Source: Actinomycetes bacterium (GTDB lineage: Bacteria > Actinomycetota > Acidimicrobiia > Acidimicrobiales > Acidimicrobiaceae). From it: DNA of 33,888 bases. Below the pieces are notes generated by a model, which saw only the letters and a program-made list of their open reading frames with translations, ran no database searches and was not told the origin of the DNA. Positions 15,631 through 23,357 of the stretch are shown in pieces. The stretch lies in the NCBI GenBank assembly GCA_021822605.1, contig JAKAQL010000021.1, forward strand, positions 1 through 33,888, in the 5' to 3' direction. Made by a program: the position numbers and the translations under genes. Position 1 is the first letter of the stretch; each line of letters opens with the position of its first letter.

Positions 15631-16878
15631 GTGGGGGCTGTCCTTGTCGTCGTGGTGGTCGCCACCCTCTGGCTTTTTGGTTCGCGAGGCCGCGAGCAGA
15701 CGATGCGGTCGCGTGGACGATCAATGGGTGGCTCTCGGCGTCTGCAGTCACCAGAACCAGGCCTCAGACTTCGCTTTGGCAGCCCGGTAGTGATCCCGGC
15801 GACTCGCCTTCGCATTCAACTGTCCCGACATCGCCAAGTGTCGATCGCTGACGAGCACTCCTTGCTTGTGGTCGGCCCGACGAGAAGTGGGAAGACGACG
15901 AGCGTTGTGCTTCCCAATCTGTTGTCGTTCCAGGGTTCATTGATTGCCACCTCAGTAAAGACAGATCTGCTGACCAGCGAGATACTTGCCAACCGCGAGG
16001 CAAAGGGTCGAGTCATGATCATCGGCGATCCCGAGCGTGCGACACACCGTTGGGATCCAATCTGTGAGGCGACGGGTGAGCGTGAAGCCACTGCGATGGC
16101 TCATGCTTTGGTGCTCGCCCAGCCGTCGTACACTGCGACGAGCGGCGATACCCACTTTTGGTATCAGTTGGCAGAGCCTGTAGTGGCCGGAGTGTTGCGA
16201 GCGTCCCGGGGTACGGGCACACCGATGCTCGGCTGGCTGGATGATCCAGGGGAGCTCTATCGAAGTCTCTGCACCCAGGGAGAACGTCGACTGGCCGAGC
16301 AGGTGTTGGCAACGTGTGCGCTGGAGGAACGCCAGCGAGACTCGGTCCTCCTCACCGCACGTGGGCTGCTTGGGCCTCTCACTCATGGGAATATGGACCT
16401 ACCCACGCTTCGAGTCTCTGATCTCCTCGATGGACCAGCCAGCTCAACGTTTCTAGTGGCCAGCGCTGGTGAACAGGAGTTTCACTCCTTGCTCTTTGCG
16501 TTGCTGCTCTCACGAATCGTTGCTCTGGCGCTCGAGGGAGGGCGTGAGAGTCCGGTGCTGCTCTGCCTGGACGAACTCGCCAATCTTGCACCCATCCCGA
16601 ATCTGGACCGTCTAGCGGCCATCGGCATTGGACAGGGGGTACGGTTGATCTCGATCGTGCAGGATCTCGCCCAGCTTGAGCACCGTTACGGACGTTCAGC
16701 CAACTCGATCATCAACAACCACGCGAGCAAGCTCTTTATGAATGCGACCTCGGATCCCATTACGCGCAGCTACCTGCGCGATCTCTCTTCGGCAGCGTTG
16801 GCCTCGCGTTACCCGATCCTCATGGAGGGGACGCATCGGATGGCCAGACTCTTCACCTACTCGAAAACGAGAACTTAG
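15631..16878 (+). CDS. VirD4/TraG-type coupling ATPase, apparently short at its C-terminus
   Basis: A 415-aa ATPase of the type IV coupling protein family, which recruits substrates to the secretion channel. One N-terminal helix (residues 2-16; most VirD4 have two) precedes Walker A GPTRSGKT (82-89), the VirD4-typical LIATSVKTDLL, and Walker B LLCLDELAN (310-318) with the LNNHASK-like block INNHASKLFMNAT. I chose GTG 15631, one base after the virB4 stop; in-frame ATGs at 15544 and 15583 lie inside virB4. The protein stops about 40-50 residues before the usual C-terminal strand region of TraG proteins, so it may be truncated. Confidence 0.85.
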   Translation: MGAVLVVVVVATLWLFGSRGREQTMRSRGRSMGGSRRLQSPEPGLRLRFGSPVVIPATRLRIQLSRHRQVSIADEHSLLVVGPTRSGKTTSVVLPNLLSFQGSLIATSVKTDLLTSEILANREAKGRVMIIGDPERATHRWDPICEATGEREATAMAHALVLAQPSYTATSGDTHFWYQLAEPVVAGVLRASRGTGTPMLGWLDDPGELYRSLCTQGERRLAEQVLATCALEERQRDSVLLTARGLLGPLTHGNMDLPTLRVSDLLDGPASSTFLVASAGEQEFHSLLFALLLSRIVALALEGGRESPVLLCLDELANLAPIPNLDRLAAIGIGQGVRLISIVQDLAQLEHRYGRSANSIINNHASKLFMNATSDPITRSYLRDLSSAALASRYPILMEGTHRMARLFTYSKTRT

Positions 16879-16901
16879 GTTGGGCGCATCGATGCCGATG
16901 G
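16875..16901 (+). promoter_or_regulatory. Candidate sigma-28 (FliA/WhiG-type) promoter of the flgN-flgK-flgL operon
   Basis: TTAGGTTG (16875-16882), 11 bases, then GCCGATGG (16894-16901). The FliA/WhiG consensus is TAAAGTTT-N11-GCCGATAA, so the -10 matches six of eight and the spacing is exact. The ATG of the next gene starts seven bases after the -10, where transcription should begin, and no ribosome binding site is present. The -35 overlaps the virD4 stop codon. Confidence 0.55.
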
Positions 16902-16908
16902 TCCCACC

Positions 16909-17277
16909 ATGGATGATCAAGTAGTGGATGTGGGTCTCATCGAAGAGCTTCTCGATCGGCTCGATTACGAGTTGAGTGCGATGAGCGACTTGATGACGCA
17001 GAACGCCGATGAGGCGCTCGCGAAGCGAGCGGTAAAGCTCAACGAACTCGTCGGACGGCTTGTAGGGGAGGTGCAGTCCGGGGAACTGGAGCCTGGAGCC
17101 TTCAGGAGTCGTTATCAGCAGTTGGTGACCAAGGCGAATGTGGTTATGGTCGGATGTTTCTGGCGGTCGATGGTAGTCGCTAACCTTATGCGTGATTTGG
17201 GGCTTGACATCGGGCTCTATCGTGGTGATGGTGATGTCGAGCTCTTGCGGCCTGAGTCGGTGAGTCACCGCGTATGA
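16909..17277 (+). CDS. flgN: FlgN-like flagellar export chaperone
   Basis: A 122-aa acidic, largely helical protein with no membrane segment. The first 60 residues read as a long amphipathic helix (LIEELLDRLDYELSAMSDLM and on), as in FlgN chaperones that escort FlgK and FlgL to the export gate. FlgN proteins are poorly conserved, so the call rests mostly on position: it is directly upstream of flgK and overlaps it by four bases (ATGA). ATG 16909 has no ribosome binding site; together with the sigma-28-like promoter ending eight bases before it, this suggests a leaderless transcript. Confidence 0.6.
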   Translation: MDDQVVDVGLIEELLDRLDYELSAMSDLMTQNADEALAKRAVKLNELVGRLVGEVQSGELEPGAFRSRYQQLVTKANVVMVGCFWRSMVVANLMRDLGLDIGLYRGDGDVELLRPESVSHRV

Positions 17278-18659
17278 GTGGCGGCTCTCTCTCTATCGCG
17301 CTCTCTGGCCTCGATGCGGCACAGACCGGCCTCGACACCGTCAGTGAGAATATCTCCAATGCCAATACGCCTGGCTATCTGAAGGAGACGGCGTCACTTT
17401 CGAACCAACAGACCCCGGGGGATCCGATAGGCGATGGCGTCACGGTCACCGGTATTCTCCAATCCTCCAACAGCTTCAACCGGCAGCTTGAGCTCTCAGC
17501 CAACGGTGCTCAGAGTTATGCGAATCAGATGCAGTCACTGCTGACGAGTGCCCAGAACTCCTTCAACGAGCCGAGTTCAAGTGGAATCTCCGAACAGATG
17601 AACACGATGTACAATGACTTCTCTTCGGTAGCCGATAACCCAACCCAGCTTGCTCCACGCACGCAGTTGGTCGCCGCAGCACAGAACGTGGTAACCGCCA
17701 TCAACCAGGCGGCAACCAACCTTACCGCTACCTACAACCAGGCGGCGAGTGCGGCTTCGACCCTCGTCGGCACGATCAACTCTCAACTCCAAGAGGTTGC
17801 CTCGATCAACACCCAGCTCGCAAGTACGTCGCTGACGCCTGGCGCCTCGAATACCCTGGTCGACCAACAGAATCAGGTGATCGACCAACTCGCCAGCGAG
17901 CTCGGGGTCACTTCGATACCAGGCAACGCCGGTCAGACCACTCTTCTCATCGGTGGGGTGGCATTGGTCCAGGGTGGTTCTGCTCAGCAACTCCAGTTCA
18001 GCGCCGCAAGCCAGTCAGTTCCCGATGCCCCCAACACTGCCCAAGTCACCCTTGTGTCCTCAGACACCCAAGTGCCGGTCTCGGGCGGCACGCTTGGTGC
18101 AACCCTGACAGCCCTCAACAACAACCTCCCTAGCTACGGCACGTACCTTAACTCCCTGGCCACGACGCTTGCAAATAACGTGAACGGTCAGCTTGCGTCA
18201 GGAACGAGCCAGACTGCGTCGGGGACTGGCTCACAATCTGGTGTTCCGCTCTTTGTCTCAACCTCAGCGGGCACAGCTATCAATGCGGCGACACTCGGCG
18301 TGAACTCGGCGATTGTTGGTAATCCGATGCTGATCGCGGCATCTGGTCTCACGTACGACCCGGGTGATGGATCGAATGCACAGGCAGTCGCCAACCAACA
18401 GACCTCAACCACCGGCGCCATCGCTGCGTGGGCGAGTTCGGTCGCGCAGGTCGGCCTCGACGTCCAGAACGCCACCGCGAACGCAACGAATGCCACCAAC
18501 GCCTACAACCAGGCCTACAGCGCAGAACAATCAGTCTCAGGAGTGTCGGTCAACTCCCAGTTGGTCAACCTCGTTAACTATCAACAGCAGTACCAGGCAG
18601 CGGCCAAGGTGATCTCAACGGTTGCCACCACGCTGCAATCGCTCATACAGGATGTCTAG
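17274..18659 (+). CDS. flgK: Flagellar hook-associated protein 1, FlgK
   Basis: A 461-aa hook-filament junction protein. The N-terminal block SIALSGLDAAQTGLDTVSEN followed by ISNANTPGY is the flagellar rod/hook signature. The C-terminus (SVNSQLVNLVNYQQQYQAAA, then KVISTVATTLQSLI) is the matching amphipathic helix of FlgK. The middle is rich in Ser, Thr, Asn and Gln and low in Lys, typical of secreted axial proteins. It has no cleaved signal peptide, as expected for type III export. It lies between the flgN-like gene and flgL. Confidence 0.95.
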   Translation: MSGGSLSIALSGLDAAQTGLDTVSENISNANTPGYLKETASLSNQQTPGDPIGDGVTVTGILQSSNSFNRQLELSANGAQSYANQMQSLLTSAQNSFNEPSSSGISEQMNTMYNDFSSVADNPTQLAPRTQLVAAAQNVVTAINQAATNLTATYNQAASAASTLVGTINSQLQEVASINTQLASTSLTPGASNTLVDQQNQVIDQLASELGVTSIPGNAGQTTLLIGGVALVQGGSAQQLQFSAASQSVPDAPNTAQVTLVSSDTQVPVSGGTLGATLTALNNNLPSYGTYLNSLATTLANNVNGQLASGTSQTASGTGSQSGVPLFVSTSAGTAINAATLGVNSAIVGNPMLIAASGLTYDPGDGSNAQAVANQQTSTTGAIAAWASSVAQVGLDVQNATANATNATNAYNQAYSAEQSVSGVSVNSQLVNLVNYQQQYQAAAKVISTVATTLQSLIQDV

Positions 18660-18677
18660 GCAAGGAGGAGAAACAGG

Positions 18678-19583
18678 ATGTCGATGATCCCAACACAGAT
18701 GAGCCTCAGCGCGGCGATGACGACGTCGCTTGATCAGTATCAGACCCAGTTGGGTTCGCTGGAGCAGACGCTCACCACCGGGGAGAATATCTCCGAGCCC
18801 TCTGATAGTCCAACGGGTGTGGCCAACCTGATCAACGTGAACGCCTCACTCTCGGCCTACAACCAGTATCAGACCAATATCAGCGAGGGTCAGACGGTCG
18901 CCTCGTTGGCCAATGCGTCCATGACCCAGGCGGTGAGCATCGTCCAACAGATCTCCAGCGTGTTGGTACAGGCGGGTGGTCCCGGGGTAACGACTGCGAA
19001 CGCGAAGGGGTTAGCCAGTCAGATCAGTGGGCTTGAGCAGTCTTTGCTCGGCGTCGCGAACACGACCTACCTCGGTCAAGCGATCTTCGCCGGAACCTCA
19101 GGTGCCACCACTGCCTACTCGCAGCCGGGAGGAGAGGGAACCGCGGTGACCTATCGAGGGAAAGGAGCGCCGCCAACGGTGGCAGCAGCACCAGGTGTGG
19201 AGCTACCAACTAGCCTGACGGATCCGTTTGGTGCGACCACGTCCGGCGGTCAAGGCATCTTTGCCGCGATCAACAGTGCCATCAGCGATCTGAACAGTGG
19301 CAACATCTCGGCGGCAGCCGGCAGCGATCTCGGAAGTGTCCAGACACAACTCGGCAATCTAGAAAACCAGGCAGCTCAGGCTGGTGTGAACTATGATCAG
19401 TTCCATGTGATGAGCCAACAGGTGACAGGAGCTGTGACCCAGGCGACCAACGAGGTCGGTGCGATTCAAAATATCAACACTGCACAGCTCACGACTCAGT
19501 ATCAACAGGAGTTGAATAACTACCAGGTCGCACTCTATGCGACCTCGCAGCTGAACCAACCAACCCTCGCCCAGTACCTCTAG
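18678..19583 (+). CDS. flgL: Flagellar hook-associated protein 3, FlgL
   Basis: A 301-aa flagellin-like junction protein. The N-terminal helix region has the FlgL pattern LEQTLTTGENISEPSDSPTG. The C-terminus (INTAQLTTQYQQELNNYQVA, then LYATSQLNQPTLAQYL) matches the flagellin C-terminal helix. FlgL joins FlgK to the filament. ATG 18678 has AAGGAGGAGAAACAGG upstream, a strong ribosome binding site. It follows flgK after 18 bases. The 112 bases behind it, before fliW, hold a weak hairpin but no clear terminator. Confidence 0.94.
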   Translation: MSMIPTQMSLSAAMTTSLDQYQTQLGSLEQTLTTGENISEPSDSPTGVANLINVNASLSAYNQYQTNISEGQTVASLANASMTQAVSIVQQISSVLVQAGGPGVTTANAKGLASQISGLEQSLLGVANTTYLGQAIFAGTSGATTAYSQPGGEGTAVTYRGKGAPPTVAAAPGVELPTSLTDPFGATTSGGQGIFAAINSAISDLNSGNISAAAGSDLGSVQTQLGNLENQAAQAGVNYDQFHVMSQQVTGAVTQATNEVGAIQNINTAQLTTQYQQELNNYQVALYATSQLNQPTLAQYL

Positions 19584-19695
19584 TGCGCCACCGGGAACCA
19601 ATGTCCATCGTCTCAGGCGTTGTGCCCAGGGTCGTCTGTCGCCCTGTGAGAACAGTTTTATTGCCAAGCAGCCAACCTATCATCGAGGAGGATCA

Positions 19696-20169
19696 ATGAG
19701 TCAAGTCACCGAGGAGACCGCCCGTACTGAGCGAGTGCTCAGTTTGCCGCTGAGTTTCCCGATAGGGCTACCCGGTTTTGAAGGGCACCATAGTTTCGTG
19801 CTGGGCGCCCTCGGGCCAGAGTATGGCCCATACCTCGGCCTGCGTTCGACCCAGGAGGGGGGGCCAAGCTTTGTGATCGCGCAGCCGAGTGAACTGGGTA
19901 TCGAGATGGCCGTCGATATCGACGACTTTCATCAGTCGCTGTTGGGGATCAAAGACGCCGGTGAGGTGCTCGTCATGCTGATCGCAACCCTTGATGCCGA
20001 CGGCGGACTCCCCACCGTGAACACTCAGGCACCGTTGGTCATCAACATAACGAACTGGCGGAGTGCACAGATACTCCAGAGCAATCAAGCCTACAGCATG
20101 CACGAAGCCGTTGAGGTACCCCTGCGAGACACGTCGCGCATCCTCGTCGCTGACGATATCGTTGAGTGA
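19696..20169 (+). CDS. fliW: Flagellar assembly factor FliW
   Basis: A 157-aa protein. FliW binds and inhibits CsrA, and in Bacillus also binds flagellin, so that flagellin translation follows filament assembly. Family blocks visible are FPIGLPGFEGHHSFVLG near residues 22-38, FVIAQP, and NTQAPLVINITNWRSAQILQ at about 113-132. A GAGGAGGATCA site precedes ATG 19696. Its usual partner csrA lies 20 bases beyond its end but on the opposite strand, convergent, where many genomes have fliW-csrA in one operon. Confidence 0.93.
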   Translation: MSQVTEETARTERVLSLPLSFPIGLPGFEGHHSFVLGALGPEYGPYLGLRSTQEGGPSFVIAQPSELGIEMAVDIDDFHQSLLGIKDAGEVLVMLIATLDADGGLPTVNTQAPLVINITNWRSAQILQSNQAYSMHEAVEVPLRDTSRILVADDIVE

Positions 20170-20189
20170 ACAATCCCGGTTTGGGTCGT

Positions 20190-20408
20190 CTACTCCTTCT
20201 CACTTGACGGTTGTATTTTTTCGGCCGATTGAGCCGCATCGCGGTTGGAGGCCTGAAGAGCATCGAAGATCTCTTGGCGATGGACATCCACGTCACGAGG
20301 TGCCTCAATGCCAACACGCACCTGGTCGCGATGGACATCTAGGATCGTGATGACGATGTCGTTTCCGATCACGATACTCTGACTGGCCTTTCTGGTTAAT
20401 ACCAGCAC
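20190..20408 (-). CDS. csrA: Carbon storage regulator CsrA
   Basis: A 72-aa RNA-binding translational regulator. The core [20 protein letters not shown], then [19 protein letters not shown], is classic CsrA. I start it at GTG 20408, which gives the canonical first residues and has AAGGAGG just upstream; the longer frame from 20480 adds 24 unconserved residues. CsrA binds GGA motifs over ribosome binding sites, so its own AAGGA may be an autoregulatory target. It is convergent with fliW, which encodes its antagonist. The 275 bases up to cheA form the shared divergent control region and carry no other gene that I can see. Confidence 0.95.
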   Translation of the reverse strand: MLVLTRKASQSIVIGNDIVITILDVHRDQVRVGIEAPRDVDVHRQEIFDALQASNRDAAQSAEKIQPSSEKE

Positions 20409-20420
20409 CGCGCCTCCTTG

Positions 20421-20432
20421 CGCCCGAAGGCG
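20421..20432 (-). promoter_or_regulatory. UUCG-tetraloop hairpin just before the csrA ribosome binding site
   Basis: In the csrA transcript CGCC-UUCG-GGCG forms a perfect four-pair stem closed by the very stable C(UUCG)G loop. It ends one base before the AAGGAGG ribosome binding site (20419-20413). It could present or insulate the AAGGA sequence for CsrA autoregulation. Function is inferred only. Confidence 0.4.
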
Positions 20433-20619
20433 TCTGATCGGGTACCCACCCTCTTGGGGGGAGGCACCCATGTCCGTCACTGCTGTGGTTATCTTATCAC
20501 GAGGTCGAACGTTATCACCAGGAACTTGGCAAAAAAACTTAGCAAATGTTGAACCGTTTGGGTGGTCGCCTTAACCGTATTTGTGATGATACCGCGGGTA
20601 AGCCGTCCGTTGTTCCAAC

Positions 20620-20647
20620 AAAGGTTGATATCAAGCAGAGCCGGTAG
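20620..20647 (+). promoter_or_regulatory. Candidate sigma-28 promoter of cheA
   Basis: AAAGGTTG (20620-20627), 12 bases, then GCCGGTAG (20640-20647). The -35 closely resembles those before flgN and cheY (T-A/T-AGG-T/C-TG), and the -10 matches six of eight FliA/WhiG positions, but the spacer is one base longer. A transcript start near 20654 would leave about 30 bases of leader with an AAGGATG ribosome binding site before ATG 20684. Confidence 0.45.
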
Positions 20648-20683
20648 TGAGCCGAAGGTAGAGCGGGAAGAAAGGATGATCTG

Positions 20684-22837
20684 ATGTCTCGCGATGACCT
20701 AGGCGAAGAACTTCGCGAGTTTCTGATCGAGGCCTACGAAAACCTGGACCGCACCGAGCAGGACCTGCTTGGGCTCGATCCCAGCGCTACCCACGCAGAG
20801 GTTGTCGCGGCAACCTTTCGAACGTTGCACTCCATCAAAGGAGCCTGTGGCTTTTTTGACTTTGCTCATCTTGCAGAACTTGCCCACGAGGGTGAGAGCC
20901 TCCTTGGAGTGCTGCGCGACGCCGACCACCGCCTCGACGATACCATGGTTCAGCTACTGCTCGACCTTCTCGATGGGCTCCGTCGCTACCTCGCCAACAT
21001 CGAGACAAGTGGCGATGACGGCGAGGACACAGAGGCAGAGCTTTGCGCTGGGTTGCGGGTGGCGCGTCAAGAGGTAGAGGCTGGCGATGTAGAGCGCAAT
21101 ATGGCCCAGTTCACCGTTCCGTCTGAGGTCCAGCTCGCTCCCAATATTGTGGTCTTTACGCCGACAGGTGAGGCGGCCCCTCCTGCGAAGGATCCGTCGC
21201 CCGTGCATGCGAATCTATTGGACCAGGCCATCCGCGTCGATGTTGGAGCACTCGATCGTCTCGTCAATCTCGTTGGAGAACTGGTCCTCATTCGCAACCG
21301 AACGTTGCAGATCAATGGGGTGATCGAGGATGCTGAGCTCGGTGCCCTCGCGCGGCGACTCAATCTCATCACTACGCAACTCCAGGAACAGATCATGCAG
21401 ACGCGCATGCAGCCGATGGAGTCCCTTCTTGCCAAACTGCCGCGCCTGGTTCGGGACCTGGCTCGATCCCTTGGCAAGCAGGTGGCCCTCACCGTTACGG
21501 GTGGCGAAACAGAACTCGATCGAGGAATCCTTGAGGCATTGCGGGATCCACTCGTTCACCTACTCCGCAATGCGGTCGACCACGGGATCGAATTCTCTGA
21601 CGTTAGGGTGGGCGTAGGCAAAGGCCCAGTGGGTCACCTTGAGATTGTCGCCCGGCATGAGGGTGGTTCCGTCATCGTCACGATTGCCGACGACGGTGCG
21701 GGAATCGATCCATCCACCATCGCCGACCGCGCACTCCGTCTTGGGCTTGTTTCACCACAGACGCTTAGCTCCATGTCGGCGCGTGACCGCCTAGATCTCA
21801 TCTTCCTTCCCGGCTTCTCCACCTCCGAGGAGGTCACAAGCGTCTCAGGCCGAGGCGTGGGAATGGATGTTGTGCGCACCAACGTCGAGCAGGTGAGTGG
21901 CACCATTGAGATCAACTCCCAGGCGGGTAAGGGCACCACCATCGTCCTTAGAATTCCGCTCACGCTTGCGATCATCCCCTCGCTCATGCTCTTGGTGGCT
22001 GGCCAACGCTTCGCTCTGCCGCAACTCGGCGTTGTTGAACTGCTTCGACTCGAACGCGAGTCGATGGCAGACGAGCTGGCCTTCATCGGTGAGAGTCTCT
22101 TCCTTCGGCGCAACGCCCAACTACTACCCGTTGTCGACCTCGCGCAGCTGCTCGGACTCGGATCGACCGAGGCACTTGCGCAGCTCCAGTTGGTCACCAT
22201 TGTGGTGGTACAGCTTGGAGGTCGGCAGTTCGGTCTGATCGTCGATCGGGTGGTGGACACCCAAGAGATTGTGGTTAAACCACTCGACAGTTTTATCGCG
22301 GCGATCGGTATCTATGCGGGGGCAACCATTCTTGGAGACGGCGAAGTTGCGATGATCCTCGATGTGGCGGGTATTGCTAGTCGTGCCACGCTCAGCCTCG
22401 ACGATATTGCGGTCTCCGAGCTTGGCGATGCGCACGAGGACATCGTCGATGAAGAGATCGCGCTGTTGATCGATGAGGGAGAGGCGGGTCTGGTGGCCGT
22501 ACCTGTCTTTGAGGTTGAGCGTATCGAGGAGGTTGATGCCTGCACTATTGAGTACCTCGGTACCGTTCCGGTGATTCAGTATCGCGGTGTGGTGGTCGAG
22601 GTTGTCGCCATCACCTCGTTGCTCCAAGGTGATACCGACCTTCCAAAGTCTGGAGCTTTGAGGATCCTCGTCCCAAGCTTTGGGAACGTGGACCGGGTCG
22701 TGGCGATTCGCGAAGTCGTTGATATCGCCACGATAGGCGGGACGGAATCTGGTTCAACGATCGTCGGTGGCAGGATCGTACGCATCATCTCGCTTGCCGA
22801 GGCCCTCATGACAAGATCTGGAGCGAGTCGTGGCTGA
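20684..22837 (+). CDS. cheA: Chemotaxis histidine kinase CheA
   Basis: A 717-aa kinase that phosphorylates CheY and CheB. The HPt domain (1-135) has phospho-acceptor H49 in LHSIKGACGFF. A short linker with no recognisable CheY-binding P2 domain leads to the dimerisation helices (about 180-255, LDRLVNLVGELVLIRNRTLQ). The ATPase domain (256-425) has VHLLRNAVDHGIE, IADDGAGID and SGRGVGMDVV. The CheW-like P5 domain is at about 430-570. A second CheW-like domain follows at about 600-710 (VERIEEVDACTIEYLG, then VIQYRGVVVEVV). It heads a che operon whose genes all overlap. Confidence 0.96.
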   Translation: MSRDDLGEELREFLIEAYENLDRTEQDLLGLDPSATHAEVVAATFRTLHSIKGACGFFDFAHLAELAHEGESLLGVLRDADHRLDDTMVQLLLDLLDGLRRYLANIETSGDDGEDTEAELCAGLRVARQEVEAGDVERNMAQFTVPSEVQLAPNIVVFTPTGEAAPPAKDPSPVHANLLDQAIRVDVGALDRLVNLVGELVLIRNRTLQINGVIEDAELGALARRLNLITTQLQEQIMQTRMQPMESLLAKLPRLVRDLARSLGKQVALTVTGGETELDRGILEALRDPLVHLLRNAVDHGIEFSDVRVGVGKGPVGHLEIVARHEGGSVIVTIADDGAGIDPSTIADRALRLGLVSPQTLSSMSARDRLDLIFLPGFSTSEEVTSVSGRGVGMDVVRTNVEQVSGTIEINSQAGKGTTIVLRIPLTLAIIPSLMLLVAGQRFALPQLGVVELLRLERESMADELAFIGESLFLRRNAQLLPVVDLAQLLGLGSTEALAQLQLVTIVVVQLGGRQFGLIVDRVVDTQEIVVKPLDSFIAAIGIYAGATILGDGEVAMILDVAGIASRATLSLDDIAVSELGDAHEDIVDEEIALLIDEGEAGLVAVPVFEVERIEEVDACTIEYLGTVPVIQYRGVVVEVVAITSLLQGDTDLPKSGALRILVPSFGNVDRVVAIREVVDIATIGGTESGSTIVGGRIVRIISLAEALMTRSGASRG

Positions 22838-23357
22838 ATCTGAGCACTTGCAGCAATCTGAGCACTTGCAGCAACCTGAGCACCTGCAGCAACCTGAGCA
22901 CTTGCAGCAATCTGAGCACTTGCAGCAATCTGAGCAGTATTGCAGTTTCCTGATCGGCGCGTATCGCTGTGCGGTGTCGATGCATCATATCACCGAGGTC
23001 CTCGCCCAAGAGCGTCTTACCCCTGTCCCTCTCGCACCCCACAGCGTTGCTGGTCTTCTCAACCTGCGCGGGCAGATCCTGACCGTGTTGGATCTACGCG
23101 CCTCACTGCTCCCGCCCGGGTTGCCGTTGAGCGAAGAACCGATGGTGCTGGTCCTTGAGCGGGGGAGCCAATCGTTCGCTCTGCTGGTCGACGCGATCGG
23201 TGACGTGTTGCGGGCGGCGGACGAGGAGTTGCTGCCGACGCCGGAGACGATACCTGCATGTTTTCGAGGGTTGACGACGGCAGTCATCCAACAGGGGGAA
23301 CTCATCACCCTCGTGCTCGATGCGGAGCGAATTGCGCAGGCAGGAGCGGCCGCCTAG
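22830..23357 (+). CDS. cheW: Chemotaxis coupling protein CheW with repetitive N-terminus
   Basis: A 175-aa adaptor linking chemoreceptors to CheA. The CheW domain runs from about residue 37 (YCSFLIGAYRCAVSMHHITE) with the hallmark GLLNLRGQILTVLDLR at about 74-89. Before it is an unusual 35-residue extension made of five SEHLQQ or PEHLQQ units, encoded by a tandem 18-bp repeat. GTG 22830 is inside the end of cheA (eight-base overlap), and no later start could keep the first strand of the CheW fold, so the repeats should be translated. The stop TAG shares its last base with the cheB GTG. Confidence 0.93.
   Translation: MAESEHLQQSEHLQQPEHLQQPEHLQQSEHLQQSEQYCSFLIGAYRCAVSMHHITEVLAQERLTPVPLAPHSVAGLLNLRGQILTVLDLRASLLPPGLPLSEEPMVLVLERGSQSFALLVDAIGDVLRAADEELLPTPETIPACFRGLTTAVIQQGELITLVLDAERIAQAGAAA
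22839..22928 (+). repeat. Five tandem 18-bp repeats inside cheW
   Basis: Unit TCTGAGCACTTGCAGCAA, encoding SEHLQQ, occurs five times in a row, with TCT changed to CCT in units 3 and 4 and one TTG changed to CTG. A sixth partial unit (TCTGAGCA) follows. Because 18 is a multiple of three, gain or loss of units would alter length without breaking the frame. Confidence 0.97.

Noticed and set aside
17629-17636. GCCGATAA, a perfect sigma-28 -10, inside flgK
   Set aside because: No -35 match occurs 11 bases upstream and it lies in the middle of the coding sequence.
19627-19660. Terminator after flgL (CAGGG-CG stem with loop TCTGT)
   Set aside because: The stem has a bulge and the nearest T-run lies about nine bases away, so it does not fit an intrinsic terminator.
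19660-19690. Sigma-28-type promoter directly before fliW
   Set aside because: ACAGTTTT-N11-GCCAACCT matches only half of each box.
22806-23042. Minus-strand ORF with Leu-rich repeats opposite the cheW repeat
   Set aside because: It is the antisense shadow of the 18-bp repeat, with no start signal or family match.
23258-23356. Longer CheB N-terminus starting at 23258
   Set aside because: These residues are out-of-frame cheW sequence; the receiver domain begins properly at GTG 23357.
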